Assembly (NCBI GenBank): GCA_012839475.1 | Contig: DUNG01000005.1 | Location: 124,001 to 188,000, forward strand | DNA from: Petrimonas sp. | GTDB taxonomy: Bacteria; Bacteroidota; Bacteroidia; Bacteroidales; Dysgonomonadaceae | Length of the DNA: 64,000 nucleotides | Reading direction: 5' to 3' | Shown here: positions 45,814-55,265 of the stretch, piece after piece | How the letters are laid out: each line of letters begins with the position of its first letter | Numbering within the stretch: position 1 is the stretch's first letter | The notes under the pieces: model-generated | What the model saw: only the letters and a program-made list of their open reading frames with translations | Database searches by the model: none | What the model was told of the DNA's origin: nothing | Position numbers and translations under genes: made by a program

Positions 45814-46695
45814 TTAGCTTAACCCCGATGTAGTTACATTTCTATCGATTTTAGAGACCAGCCCCCGAAGCACTCTGCCGGGTCCCAACTCGATGAACTC
45901 CGTGGCACCATCGGTGATCATCCGTTGTACCGATTGGGTCCATTTTACCGGTGAGGTGAGTTGTGCCACCAGGTTGTTCTTGATCGTTTCCGGATCAGTT
46001 TCACCTTGGGCCGACACGTTTTGGTAAACGGGACAGATGGGGGTAAGGAACTCCAATTCTTCAATGGCCCTCCTTAACTCCTCCTGGGCAGGTTTCATCA
46101 GAGGCGAGTGAAAGGCACCGCTCACGTTCAGCGGGATAGCTCGCCTTGCGCCAGCGTCTATCAGCTGTTCACATGCGCTGTCTACCCCGGTGTAGGTTCC
46201 TGAGATAACGATTTGCCCCGGGCAGTTGTAGTTAGCAGGTACGACCACGTCTTGGATTGATGCGCAGACCTCTTCTACCTTTTCGTCATCCATGCCGAGG
46301 ATCGCGGCCATGGTCGATGGACGAGCCTCGCACGCCTTTTGCATGGCCAGGGCGCGGATTCGCACCAGGTGTAGTCCATCTTCAAATGACAGGACGCCGG
46401 CGGCCGTTATCGCGGAGAGCTCTCCCAGCGAGTGGCCGGCCACCATATCGGGTTTAAATGTTTCACCTAACGTCTTGGCCAGTATCACCGAGTGTAGGAA
46501 AATGGCCGGTTGGGTCACCTTGGTTTGTTTGAGTGACTCATCGGTACCGGCGAACATCTCGTCGGTTATCCGGAATCCCAATAGATCGTTCGCCTTCTCG
46601 AACAACTCTTTCGCGAGCGAGGAGGTTTCATACAACTCTTGCCCCATGCCCACGTACTGGGCACCTTGACCTGGGAACAGATATGCTTTTTTCAT
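45814..46695 (-). CDS. fabD: Malonyl-CoA:ACP transacylase
   Basis: FabD transfers malonyl groups to acyl carrier protein for fatty acid synthesis. Visible are LFPGQGAQYVGMGQEL, the nucleophile in VAGHSLGELSA, RARAMQ-like RIRALAMQKAC with the substrate arginine, and the histidine in SGAFHSPLM. I chose ATG 46695 (MKKAYLFPGQ), 293 residues; the longer frame to 46788 overlaps the upstream gene's stop. It is cotranscribed with the synthetase gene 13 bases upstream. Confidence 0.96.
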   Translation of the reverse strand: MKKAYLFPGQGAQYVGMGQELYETSSLAKELFEKANDLLGFRITDEMFAGTDESLKQTKVTQPAIFLHSVILAKTLGETFKPDMVAGHSLGELSAITAAGVLSFEDGLHLVRIRALAMQKACEARPSTMAAILGMDDEKVEEVCASIQDVVVPANYNCPGQIVISGTYTGVDSACEQLIDAGARRAIPLNVSGAFHSPLMKPAQEELRRAIEELEFLTPICPVYQNVSAQGETDPETIKNNLVAQLTSPVKWTQSVQRMITDGATEFIELGPGRVLRGLVSKIDRNVTTSGLS

Positions 46696-46708
46696 ACGAT
46701 TGTTATAT

Positions 46709-48379
46709 TTATCTTTGTTTACTTGATGCACTTTTCTCTCGAATCTCCACGCGACGAATCTTTCCGCTAATCGTTTTGGGAAGTTCATCCACGAACTCGA
46801 TCACGCGGGGGTACTTGTAAGGTGCCGTCACCTTTTTCACGTGGTCTTGAATCTCTTTGGCCAGTTTGTCTCCTGCCTTCGATTTGTATTCTGCTCCTAG
46901 TACGATGGTCGCCTTGATCACCTGCCCCCTGATTTCATCGGGAACCCCGGTGATAGCGCATTCCACCACGGCCGGGTGTGTCATCACGGCGCTCTCTACC
47001 TCGAACGGTCCAATACGGTAACCAGAACTTTTGATCACGTCGTCTGTTCGTCCTACGAACCAGTAGTATCCATCCTCATCGCGCCACGCTATGTCGCCGG
47101 TGCGGTAAATATGGTTGTCGTACACCGCACGGGTGAGCGCTTCGTCCCGGTAGTAGCCCTTGAATAGGCTCAAGGGTAACTCCTCGTCGGTGTGGAAGAT
47201 GATCTCGCCTTGTTCCCCATCCTCGGCCGAACGTCCATCGTGGGTCAACAGGTCCATCTTGTAAAGAGGGTTTGGTACCCCCATGGCTCCCGGCTTGGGC
47301 TCGATCCATGGAAAGGTGATGATGGTGGGAGCCGTCTCGGTTTGACCGAACGCTTCCATCATCTTGATACCCGTTTTTTTAAAAAACGCCTCGAAAACCG
47401 AGGGATTAAGGGCCTCTCCTGCCGTGGTACAATACTCCAGTGCCGATAAATCGTACAAGCTCAGGTCTTCTCTTATTAGAAATCGGAAAATGGTGGGTGG
47501 TGCACAGAATGAGGTCACCCGGTATTTCGCCATCATGGTCAACACATCACTTGGGATAAATCGCCCCTCGAAGTCATACACGAAGACACAGGCACCCACG
47601 ATCCACTGCCCGTAGAGTTTGCCCCACACTGCCTTGGCCCATCCCGTTTCGGCCAATGTCAGGTGGACGCTCTTTTCGTGAAGGTTGTGCCAGTACTTCG
47701 CGGTGGTGATATGCCCCAGCGGGTAGGTGAAATCGTGCATCACCATCTTGGGTTGCGCCGTGGTGCCAGAGGTGAAGTAGATGAGCATGGTGTCCCCATT
47801 GTCGTTTACCTGCTCCGGTCGAGTGAACGGGGGGATATCTTGCATCCCTTGCTGTAAGCCGATCCACCCATCGGGAACCGTGTCACCGGTCACAATACGT
47901 AGTTCCACGGTGGGGGAATCTTTCATGGCACTGTTCACATGTTGGATGAGTAGCTGATCGTTAGCGGTCATGATCGCCTTCACCCCTGCCGCGTTGTTGC
48001 GGTAGACGATATCCTTGTCGGTCAGTAAATTCGTGGCCGGGATAGTCACGGCACCTATTTTGTGAAGTGCCAGGATAGTCGACCAGAACTCGATGTTTCG
48101 CTTTAGAATCAACATCACCCGATCTCCTTTCCCAATCCCGATGGATAGGAAGAATGCGGCCGTTCGGTCTGAAAGCTCTTTAAGCTCGCCAAACGTGAGA
48201 TCCCGGTGTGCCCCCTTGTCGTTGGTCCAGCAGAGCGCACGTTTGTCTGGTTCAGTTTTGGCCCACTCGTCCACCACGTCGTACGCGAAGTTAAAGTTCT
48301 CAGGAACCTCAATGCGATAATTCCGCACGAAGTCTGTATGGTCAACGAACGTTGTTCTCTTTACAAATCTTTTTATCAT
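46709..48379 (-). CDS. Acyl-CoA synthetase, medium-chain (ACSM-like) AMP-binding enzyme
   Basis: This enzyme activates a carboxylate to its CoA thioester through an acyl-adenylate. The adenylate motifs are YFTSGTTAQPKMVMHD, EAFGQTETAPTI, YRTGDIAWRDEDGYYWFVGR and the catalytic lysine in PKTISGKIRRVE. The 556-residue protein and the early FNFAYDVVDEWA resemble medium-chain acyl-CoA synthetases; the natural substrate is unknown. It is paired with an XRE-cupin regulator 59 bases upstream, an arrangement common in Bacteroidales, which suggests control of acid activation by that regulator. Confidence 0.9.
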   Translation of the reverse strand: MIKRFVKRTTFVDHTDFVRNYRIEVPENFNFAYDVVDEWAKTEPDKRALCWTNDKGAHRDLTFGELKELSDRTAAFFLSIGIGKGDRVMLILKRNIEFWSTILALHKIGAVTIPATNLLTDKDIVYRNNAAGVKAIMTANDQLLIQHVNSAMKDSPTVELRIVTGDTVPDGWIGLQQGMQDIPPFTRPEQVNDNGDTMLIYFTSGTTAQPKMVMHDFTYPLGHITTAKYWHNLHEKSVHLTLAETGWAKAVWGKLYGQWIVGACVFVYDFEGRFIPSDVLTMMAKYRVTSFCAPPTIFRFLIREDLSLYDLSALEYCTTAGEALNPSVFEAFFKKTGIKMMEAFGQTETAPTIITFPWIEPKPGAMGVPNPLYKMDLLTHDGRSAEDGEQGEIIFHTDEELPLSLFKGYYRDEALTRAVYDNHIYRTGDIAWRDEDGYYWFVGRTDDVIKSSGYRIGPFEVESAVMTHPAVVECAITGVPDEIRGQVIKATIVLGAEYKSKAGDKLAKEIQDHVKKVTAPYKYPRVIEFVDELPKTISGKIRRVEIREKSASSKQR

Positions 48380-48438
48380 GATAACCTAATTATTTCAAGA
48401 AGTGGCAAAGGACGCCAGTAAATGGTCGTCGGCTAGGA

Positions 48439-48999
48439 TCATGGGTAGAGGATCACGGCCAGGAATTTTACTGGCTTGTTGTTCATCGCTTTCATCCCGT
48501 GGGGAAGCGATGAGTCGAAATAGATGCTGTCACCTTGTCTCAGGACCAGGTTCTTCCCGTTGATGTTCAGCATCATACTCCCTTCCAGGATCATGTTGAA
48601 CTCTTGTCCAGCGTGAATGTTCTTGTAGAAGTCCTCCTCTTCTGGTTTAGGCTCTACCGTTACCACGAATACCTCGGCCACGTTGTTGGTAAAGCCGGAG
48701 GTAAGCGATTGGTACTTGTAGGCAGATACCCGCTCCACGCTTACCCCCTTGTCTTTTCGGGTGATGAAGTAGGCGTTCATCCGTGGTTCCGTGCCAAACA
48801 TCAGCGTGGAGATGTCTACGTGAAACTCCCGTTCAATTCTTTGTAGAAACGAGACCGATATATCCTCTTCCCCGCTTTCGAATTTCAGGTAATCCTCTAC
48901 ATCCACCTCCAGCCTTTGGGCCATCTCAGCGGGGGTTAGGTCGACCGCGTCGCGCAACCCTTTAATCCGTTCTCCAATTTGTTTCAAGTCAGTTGTCAT
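48439..48999 (-). CDS. XRE-family regulator with cupin domain
   Basis: An N-terminal helix-turn-helix (about residues 8-60, GERIKGLRDAVDLTPAEMAQ) is followed by a cupin ligand domain (about 110-185) with HAGQEFNMILEGSMMLNING and QGDSIYFDSSLPHGMKAM. This small-ligand transcription factor class often acts on the adjacent gene, here the acyl-CoA synthetase. I chose ATG 48999 (MTTDLKQIGE). A -7 box (TATCTTCG) and a perfect palindrome lie upstream, suggesting autoregulation. Confidence 0.92.
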   Translation of the reverse strand: MTTDLKQIGERIKGLRDAVDLTPAEMAQRLEVDVEDYLKFESGEEDISVSFLQRIEREFHVDISTLMFGTEPRMNAYFITRKDKGVSVERVSAYKYQSLTSGFTNNVAEVFVVTVEPKPEEEDFYKNIHAGQEFNMILEGSMMLNINGKNLVLRQGDSIYFDSSLPHGMKAMNNKPVKFLAVILYP

Positions 49000-49111
49000 C
49001 TCTCTCCTCCGAGTTAGGTAAAAATAATTGAACTTTCTCTTCGCCTTTAAAGTGAAAATCGCAACAAACAATGAGCGCGCGAAAATCGAGTAATACGATG
49101 AGTCAGTAACG

Positions 49112-49119
49112 CGAAGATA
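49112..49119 (-). promoter_or_regulatory. -7-like box of the XRE-cupin gene
   Basis: The minus strand reads TATCTTCG, one base from TAnnTTTG, about 110 bases before ATG 48999. The same variant occurs before ispE (52750-52757). Confidence 0.5.
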
Positions 49120-49135
49120 CGTTTTTTTTGTTTCA

Positions 49136-49151
49136 CGGGAAGCGTTTCCCG
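49136..49151 (-). promoter_or_regulatory. Candidate operator upstream of the XRE-cupin gene
   Basis: CGGGAA-GCGT-TTCCCG is a perfect six-base inverted repeat with a four-base centre. It starts 17 bases upstream of the -7-like box, so it covers the expected -33 region. It is not followed by a T-tract on the minus strand, so it is unlikely to be a terminator of the S9 peptidase gene. Confidence 0.5.
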
Positions 49152-49245
49152 AGGGTTATTTGCCCAGGCGTCTTGAATCTTATCTCCACGTCGCTCTTTC
49201 CGTTCTTACTATTCTCACTATTCCTCCCGTTTTCTTTACATCCAA

Positions 49246-51798
49246 TTACTTGTTCGTGTACATTGAATCCCACCAACGGGCATCTTCTTTAAGCCACTTG
49301 TTGAACCAAGCGTAGATGGCGTGGTTCCAGGCGATCCGTTTCTCGTAATCGTAGATGGCGTGATTTTCCCCCTCTACCTGAATAAACTCCACCTCTTTCC
49401 CCAGCAACTTCAGCGCGTTGTACATTTGGATGCTTTCGCCAATGGGCACATTGGTGTCGACCGTGCCATGGAGCAGCAGCAGCGGGGTGTTGATCTGGTC
49501 TGCTAAGAAAAGGGGACTCTGTTTCACGTACAGTTCCGGGTTGTTCCATGGGAAGCTGCCCGCACTGGCCCCCGCGCTATAGGAGTATCCCCAGTAGCCT
49601 TCTCCCCAGTAGCTGGTGATGTTGCTGATACCGGCATGCGATACCGACGCTGAAAAGAGGTCGGTTTGGGTGATCAGGTACTGTGTCATAAAACCCCCGT
49701 ATGATGCCCCGATATTTCCTATCTTGTTGCCATCGACGAAGGGATGCGCGGCGACGAACGCGTTTACACCCTCGATGATCTCTTCCGCGGTCTGCTTTCC
49801 CCAGGCGTTCACGTGACGGGCCGAGAACTCCTGCCCGTACCCCGTGGTGCCACTGGGTTGCATCGTGTAGACCACGTAATCCTGCGCGGCATACACGTGT
49901 AGGGGGTAGGTACTCTCAAAAATGCGGGTGGTGGGGCTCGTCCCAGCGTAGTAGTAGACAATAAGCGGGTACTTCTTGTTCGGGTCGAAGTCGGGTGGCA
50001 GGTAGTAGCGTCCCTCTATCTGGTCACCGAATGAGCTGTTGAAGTTCCAGTCTTTTACCTCGCCCAACCGTAGCTGCGCGAGCCGCTCCGCGTACGGGTC
50101 GGAGATCAGGGTCGATTCCAGTGTGCGCAGGTTAAGCAGGTAGCTCCGGTTGGAGTTGGAGACGCTCACGCCGGTATAGGTGGCCCACCCGGCATCGTTA
50201 GCAATGGTAAACGAGCGGATTACATCTTCTTTCAACGGCAGCTTCTCGAACTTCTTGTTCTTGGGTGAGTAGCGGTACACGTTAGCGCGATCTCCCTCTT
50301 CCACCTGGTAGTAGATGCGGTTGTCCCTCGGGTTCCACTCTTGCGTGCTGATGGTTGGTCCAAAGTCCCGCGTTACCGCTTCCACCTCCTTGGTATCGAG
50401 GTTGAAGATGAACGATTGGGTGTCGTAGCTGTTCGCTATCTGCCCCGGTTGGATGTTTAGTCCGATGCCGCCGAACGCTTCTGGAGCCCCGTGTACCAGT
50501 AGTTGCTTGCCGTCTGGTGAGAATTGGGCGGAGTAGGCGTAAGCCTGCTCTTCCCATACGGTGTCGATTTGCATCGACTCGAGGTCCAGCCTATAGAGGG
50601 AGCTTTTTCGGAAGGGGCGCTCGGAGAGCTCTTCCTTTGAGGTGGTGAAAAGGAGGTAGCGCATGTCGTCCGAGATGTCATTCAGCGAGGCCGTTTGCTT
50701 ACCATACGTGAGTTGTTGGGTCAGCCCGGTATCGAAAAAGTAGCGGTAGATGAAGTAGCGATCGCGGTAACTCGCCTGCCGGTCATCTATCCCGATAAGC
50801 CTTTTCAGTCCCCCGGGGCTCTTCGCGCTCAGGCTCTCCTTGGAGGAGAAGAAAAGCGACCGTTCGTCGGGTGCTACCTGGAACCGCTCTTTTGGTAACC
50901 CTTCAGCCATCACTTTCACCTCCATCGTCAGCGGGTCCAACGTGCAAAACCGGTAGCTATCCTTATCGTCTTCCGTGAAGTAGAGAAGATCTTGCTTGGG
51001 CATCCAGCCTAACTGGGAGCGGTTGGACGATTCGGACAGAATGGTGCGTTTCTGATTGGCGTCGTATATCTCGGTGTAACTCCGGCCGCTTCCTCCAGGT
51101 AGGGTTTCACGCAGGGATAGCAGCACAAAGCGACCACTGGGTGATATCGTAGAGCTGGATACCCGCTTCCCCTCCAGGATGTCTTTGATGTCGATGCGCC
51201 TGGTTCCCACGCTGTTGAAGCTGTAGGTAAGCAGTGAGTCGGCTTTTTCCGGTTTCACCTCGATTTTAAAGGCAGGATCAGCTTTATCTTCGGCCGATGC
51301 CAGCAGCTTAATCACCAGCCGCTCGCTGTTGGTAAATCCCTCCAAGTTAGTGGTGATTTTGCCAGCCAGGTGTAGGCTATCCTCCCGTTGTGTCTTGCTT
51401 TCTTTCTTTGCCCCGTCGATCCAAACTTCCAGGGGGTTGGGTGAGGTAACCGTAAGTTGACCTTTTCCGTACCGGTCGCCCGTTAAGTAGATCGAGAAGA
51501 GGTAAAAGGCCATCCCCCGTTCCGGTTTGTTCACGTGAAAGAACTCTGCCGTATCGGCTAGTAACTCGGTGGTGAACCGATTCTGCTCCGGGAAGGTAAT
51601 GGAGTAGGAGAGAAGTGTTTCGTCAGAAAAAGTGCTGTTCTTCAAGTTCACGCTATCCAGCAACACCGGCTTTTGCACCTCGATGGGGCCGAACGCTGCG
51701 ATTTTTTCAGGCATCACGACCTGTTGCGCGCTAAGGTAGGGCAGTAGGATCGCCCACGCGATAATCCAAATAACTTGTCTTTTCATACGACTTTTCAT
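49246..51798 (-). CDS. S9-family serine peptidase (DPP4/prolyl oligopeptidase-like)
   Basis: This is an exported peptidase of 850 residues with a signal peptide (about 5-24, LLPYLSAQQ). A long beta-propeller-like N-terminal region (about 200-580) has repeated WD-like blades. The alpha/beta-hydrolase domain carries the nucleophile in GASYGGFMTQYL, the aspartate in HGTVDTNVPIGES and the histidine in GENHAIYDYEKR, a complete triad. The region before the propeller is a fibronectin-like/unassigned segment. The substrate is unknown; proline-specific cleavage is only the usual family trait. The start may be ATG 51798 or 51786. Confidence 0.9.
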   Translation of the reverse strand: MKSRMKRQVIWIIAWAILLPYLSAQQVVMPEKIAAFGPIEVQKPVLLDSVNLKNSTFSDETLLSYSITFPEQNRFTTELLADTAEFFHVNKPERGMAFYLFSIYLTGDRYGKGQLTVTSPNPLEVWIDGAKKESKTQREDSLHLAGKITTNLEGFTNSERLVIKLLASAEDKADPAFKIEVKPEKADSLLTYSFNSVGTRRIDIKDILEGKRVSSSTISPSGRFVLLSLRETLPGGSGRSYTEIYDANQKRTILSESSNRSQLGWMPKQDLLYFTEDDKDSYRFCTLDPLTMEVKVMAEGLPKERFQVAPDERSLFFSSKESLSAKSPGGLKRLIGIDDRQASYRDRYFIYRYFFDTGLTQQLTYGKQTASLNDISDDMRYLLFTTSKEELSERPFRKSSLYRLDLESMQIDTVWEEQAYAYSAQFSPDGKQLLVHGAPEAFGGIGLNIQPGQIANSYDTQSFIFNLDTKEVEAVTRDFGPTISTQEWNPRDNRIYYQVEEGDRANVYRYSPKNKKFEKLPLKEDVIRSFTIANDAGWATYTGVSVSNSNRSYLLNLRTLESTLISDPYAERLAQLRLGEVKDWNFNSSFGDQIEGRYYLPPDFDPNKKYPLIVYYYAGTSPTTRIFESTYPLHVYAAQDYVVYTMQPSGTTGYGQEFSARHVNAWGKQTAEEIIEGVNAFVAAHPFVDGNKIGNIGASYGGFMTQYLITQTDLFSASVSHAGISNITSYWGEGYWGYSYSAGASAGSFPWNNPELYVKQSPLFLADQINTPLLLLHGTVDTNVPIGESIQMYNALKLLGKEVEFIQVEGENHAIYDYEKRIAWNHAIYAWFNKWLKEDARWWDSMYTNK

Positions 51799-51849
51799 CT
51801 TTACGCATTGTTGTATATTCCTATTCTTTTGCCATGATGGCTATAGTGT

Positions 51850-52731
51850 TCAGCTGCACCAGGTGAAACAGCCTGGAAAGGATTCCCGCCATGTGGTTCC
51901 CTCTGTCTTCTCCCCGAAAATGGCGTATACCGATGAGCCGGAGCCGCTCATAGAGGCGTAGAGCGCACCCATATCGTAAAGCCGCTGCTTGATCCGGGCG
52001 ATAATCGGGTGCCTCTTAAAGATAGGGGGCTCAAAATCATTTTTCAGCACCCGTTTCCATTCGCTTACCGGTTGACGAACGATCTCACGGATGGAAACCT
52101 CGGGTGTAGCAGGGGTGACCATTGAATAGGCCACTGTAGTGGAAACTTCGATATCTGGTTTCACGAGTAACAGGAAGTATCCCGACAGGTCCAGGTCAAT
52201 CGGCTCCAGTTGGTCGCCAACGCCAGTTGCCAGCGCGGGCCGGTTGCCAATGAAAAACGGGGCGTCTGCACCCAGTGTTGCTGCCATTCGTGTAAGCTCC
52301 TCTTCGGTGAATTGCAATTGAAACGAATTGTTAAGCAACCGAAGCATGAATGCACCGTCTGACGATCCCCCACCTAACCCGGCACCGGCGGGGATTTTCT
52401 TGAGCAGGTGAATATCGATAGGGGGGATGTTCCTTCTCTCTTTTGCCTGTTGCAGCGCTTTGATCACCAGGTTCCCTTCTGTTGTCCCCGTTAACGGCAG
52501 GCCGGTTTGGTAGAATCGGTACCCTGCGGATATCACGGGATTCACGGTTTTCTCCTGATTCGCTTCCATCGAACTTACCTGCTCGGTGTTTTCGTTACAC
52601 GTGGGGATAATCTCCAGCGCATCTCTTAACCCGATGGGGTAGAGGAGGGTCTCCAGGTTGTGGTATCCATCCTCCCGCTTGGAGAGGACGTTAAGGCCCA
52701 CGTTGATTTTCGCATTTGGGAAACAGATCAT
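51850..52731 (-). CDS. ispE: 4-diphosphocytidyl-2-C-methyl-D-erythritol kinase
   Basis: IspE phosphorylates CDP-ME in the MEP isoprenoid pathway. GHMP-kinase motifs are FPNAKINVGLNVLSKREDGYH at the N terminus, IPAGAGLGGGSSDGAFML (ATP loop) and the C-terminal MSGSGSSVYAIF. 293 residues is normal. It lies 51 bases ahead of the S9 peptidase gene and has a variant -7 box (TATCTTCG) at 52750-52757. The MEP pathway agrees with DXP-type pyridoxal synthesis (pdxA) elsewhere in the window. Confidence 0.95.
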   Translation of the reverse strand: MICFPNAKINVGLNVLSKREDGYHNLETLLYPIGLRDALEIIPTCNENTEQVSSMEANQEKTVNPVISAGYRFYQTGLPLTGTTEGNLVIKALQQAKERRNIPPIDIHLLKKIPAGAGLGGGSSDGAFMLRLLNNSFQLQFTEEELTRMAATLGADAPFFIGNRPALATGVGDQLEPIDLDLSGYFLLLVKPDIEVSTTVAYSMVTPATPEVSIREIVRQPVSEWKRVLKNDFEPPIFKRHPIIARIKQRLYDMGALYASMSGSGSSVYAIFGEKTEGTTWRESFPGCFTWCS

Positions 52732-52749
52732 TTCGTGCTTACTTTACCG

Positions 52750-52757
52750 CGAAGATA
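52750..52757 (-). promoter_or_regulatory. -7-like box of ispE
   Basis: The minus strand reads TATCTTCG, one base off consensus, 19 bases before the ispE start codon. Confidence 0.5.
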
Positions 52758-52812
52758 CACATTTTTTCGCGTCCATATTTTTTGCCATTAAGATGAAAGC
52801 TTTATCGAACGA

Positions 52813-55101
52813 TTAAAACTCGAACGCGGCCCGTACACCTATCTGTCGGAACTTGGTCTTGTGAAATGATGCGAAAAGGCCCGCGTTGAAGAAGCGGTTC
52901 CCTATACCATACCCAAGCTCCGTATAGGAGATAATTTGGGGGGTATAGAGGGTGCTCAGGTAGATTCGCTCCTTATCGGCGAAATCAGAGATGAACCGGA
53001 TACTCTTGAGTATCAAGAATGGGGCTTCGAACATCATGTGGGCTTGAATATATGAGTCGGATGCGTTGTAGAGATCCCTGCTCAGTATATTGAAGTTTCC
53101 ACCCAGGCCATCGTCCCAATTTTCGGGGAAGTTGTTTTTTGAAAAGTAGACGAAGTCCGCGAAGTACTCGGTCTTTTGGTTGACAAACATGCCGGCTCCC
53201 ACGTGGTATTGCAGGGAGTTCATCAGTCCGATCGGGATGTTTTGGCTGATATCGAGTTCCACGCGGTTGAACTCAGAGGTGCTACCCAAGATATTTTGAA
53301 AACTCCTTGATAGTTCCAGCTTGAACGTGGGGAAGTTAGATCTTACGTAAATTTTTTGTCGTCCCTCGTACCGGTAATATTGTCTGGGGGTCCAACTGAC
53401 GCGCAAGAACGGGGCAAACGATCGGCGGGTTCCGAATAGTTCCTCTATCGGTTCGTTGTTTACCGTGGTACTTCGCAGGTTCATCGTGTTATCTTTGCTC
53501 TTGCGGATATGGTAGTTGATACCCGCCTGCAGGAGGAACCCGTTGGTTACCTCTAGCGTGTTATAGAGTTTCAGGTAATAGTCCTGGTAATAGTTCAGTG
53601 AGATGTCTTCGAACTTGATTCCCTGCTTTTTAAGGCTGTCCTGAACCTGTTCCACGAAGAGCGAACTGTAGGTTGGGTTTCCTTTCCCAAGAGAGAGGGT
53701 GGCACTTCCCAGATGAAACGGATCGTAGTTGAAGGTGGTCGTCAGGTCAGTGAAAAATTCTTTTCGATGGAACATGTATCCGGCAAACGCGTTGATTTTT
53801 ACAGTTCGTTGATGGCTCATGTCGATGTTGAACGAGAGCTTTTGCCTATAGCTGATACCGTCCCTTGTATTGTAGGCAAGCATCAGGGGGTTCAGCAACC
53901 CGGAGTAGCCAATGCGGGTGGATCGGTACTTGTATTTGGAGTTCATGACCACCCGTTGTGCTACCTGCTGTGCAATCCTAGAGTTTGCGAGGGAGTCTTC
54001 GTTCAGCTTTTTTTCTTCTCTGTCTTGCCATCGCTTTTGGTATTCGCTGATGATGTCCCTCTCTTTCGCTTGCAGGGGGATTGGCCTTTTCTCCTCCCAG
54101 AAATCCAAACTGTTATGGACGGGTACCGAATCGAGCCTCACCTTGTAAAAGTCGCTAATATTGAGCGATCGCACCGGTCTCGTGGGTTGGCGTAGGTGGA
54201 TATCCTGGTACTCTATCTTAGCCAGGTGTCTGCTAGCGAGGACGTTACCCAGGTATGATGCGGTTTGGTAAATGGTGAACTCCACCGGTAGATAGTTGGT
54301 AATCCACTCGTTACCCATTGTGATTTCAAACGAGAAGTCGGAGAAGATATCTACCCCTTCGCCCCTGAAAAAAATCACCCGCCACGTGCCTTGCTCCACG
54401 ATAAATGATCCTTTGAGCAGTTTCGTGTTTTCATAAATCGGTGTGAAATGGACGTGGTAATAGCTCTTACCATCATCGTGAAATGTCTCGTACAGGGAGT
54501 AGCGGTAGTACTTGGCCGTGCTGAAGCGGATGGGCATAAAGAAGCTCTCGTCATTGGTGGTCTCCCCGTAAATATTGATGTTTAACAGGTTGAAAGGAAT
54601 CAGGTCAATCTCTTTTTGCTTGGTCAACGTACCCATCACGTGGCGGATATCCTGCACGTAGTTGTTTGGGTAGTCGTACCTTAGCTCACTGATGGTTTCA
54701 ATCAATGCCTCGTCGTTTTTCGGATCGTGCAAGACGAAGTGCGGAATCAGGTGGGTGTACTTGTAAAGGAAGTTTTTGTTGATCGTCTCCACGTAGGTCC
54801 GTGTGTACACTTCCGCGGTGTACTTCTCTACCAGGTCGTTGTATTTCTCTGCAGCGTTCATCGCCCGAAAAAGAATCGAATCAACGGTGAAAACGGGATC
54901 CGTGGCGGGGGAAGGCTTTGTGGTAAGGTCTGCTACCGGAGAAGCAAGTTCCGCGACACAGGTGTCACTAACCGTGAAGGCAGCTTCCACGGTAATGGTT
55001 GCCAGCGGAGAAGCAGGTATTGTGAAAAATTCGGTACCCGTGGCAAAAACAGCGGACATAAAAAGGAGTGAAAAAAGACTATTTGCAATCCGTTTTCCCA
55101 T
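52813..55101 (-). CDS. DUF5686 outer-membrane protein, N-terminal variant
   Basis: This is a 762-residue outer-membrane beta-barrel protein ending in Phe (AAFEF), as porin-like barrels do. The DUF5686 region starts near AEKYNDLVEKYTAEVYTRTY and continues through many aromatic amphipathic strands such as FRQIGVRAAFEF. Related Bacteroidetes proteins usually carry a carboxypeptidase-regulatory-like domain before DUF5686. Here that region is replaced by a low-complexity Ala/Thr/Val/Pro stretch (about residues 20-70). The role is unknown. It is divergent from the Crp/Fnr gene. Confidence 0.85.
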   Translation of the reverse strand: MGKRIANSLFSLLFMSAVFATGTEFFTIPASPLATITVEAAFTVSDTCVAELASPVADLTTKPSPATDPVFTVDSILFRAMNAAEKYNDLVEKYTAEVYTRTYVETINKNFLYKYTHLIPHFVLHDPKNDEALIETISELRYDYPNNYVQDIRHVMGTLTKQKEIDLIPFNLLNINIYGETTNDESFFMPIRFSTAKYYRYSLYETFHDDGKSYYHVHFTPIYENTKLLKGSFIVEQGTWRVIFFRGEGVDIFSDFSFEITMGNEWITNYLPVEFTIYQTASYLGNVLASRHLAKIEYQDIHLRQPTRPVRSLNISDFYKVRLDSVPVHNSLDFWEEKRPIPLQAKERDIISEYQKRWQDREEKKLNEDSLANSRIAQQVAQRVVMNSKYKYRSTRIGYSGLLNPLMLAYNTRDGISYRQKLSFNIDMSHQRTVKINAFAGYMFHRKEFFTDLTTTFNYDPFHLGSATLSLGKGNPTYSSLFVEQVQDSLKKQGIKFEDISLNYYQDYYLKLYNTLEVTNGFLLQAGINYHIRKSKDNTMNLRSTTVNNEPIEELFGTRRSFAPFLRVSWTPRQYYRYEGRQKIYVRSNFPTFKLELSRSFQNILGSTSEFNRVELDISQNIPIGLMNSLQYHVGAGMFVNQKTEYFADFVYFSKNNFPENWDDGLGGNFNILSRDLYNASDSYIQAHMMFEAPFLILKSIRFISDFADKERIYLSTLYTPQIISYTELGYGIGNRFFNAGLFASFHKTKFRQIGVRAAFEF

Positions 55102-55136
55102 TGATGCAAGTTATCGTTACAGAAACCTTTTCATTA

Positions 55137-55144
55137 CAAAAATA
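55137..55144 (-). promoter_or_regulatory. -7 box of the DUF5686 gene
   Basis: The minus strand reads TATTTTTG (fits TAnnTTTG), 36 bases before the start codon. A clear -33 is not visible. Confidence 0.45.
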
Positions 55145-55229
55145 GGTGATTTTTCACCCCTTTTACCCGGAGCACCAAGATTTAACAAAAACTTTCCTTT
55201 ATTTTACAATTATAGTGTGAAAAAACAGT

Positions 55230-55249
55230 TATATTTGTGTTCTTAAACA
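55230..55249 (+). promoter_or_regulatory. -7 box and possible operator of the Crp/Fnr gene
   Basis: TATATTTG (55230-55237) is a perfect TAnnTTTG. Directly after it, TGTT-CTTA-AACA (55238-55249) is a small dyad near the expected transcription start; it could be a site for the regulator itself. The dyad is short and may be chance. Confidence 0.5.
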
Positions 55250-55265
55250 TAGTTATATAACACGA

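Noticed and set aside
49136-49151. CGGGAA/TTCCCG hairpin as terminator of the S9 peptidase gene
   Set aside because: On the minus strand it is not followed by T residues, and it lies about 100 bases beyond the stop, next to the XRE promoter.
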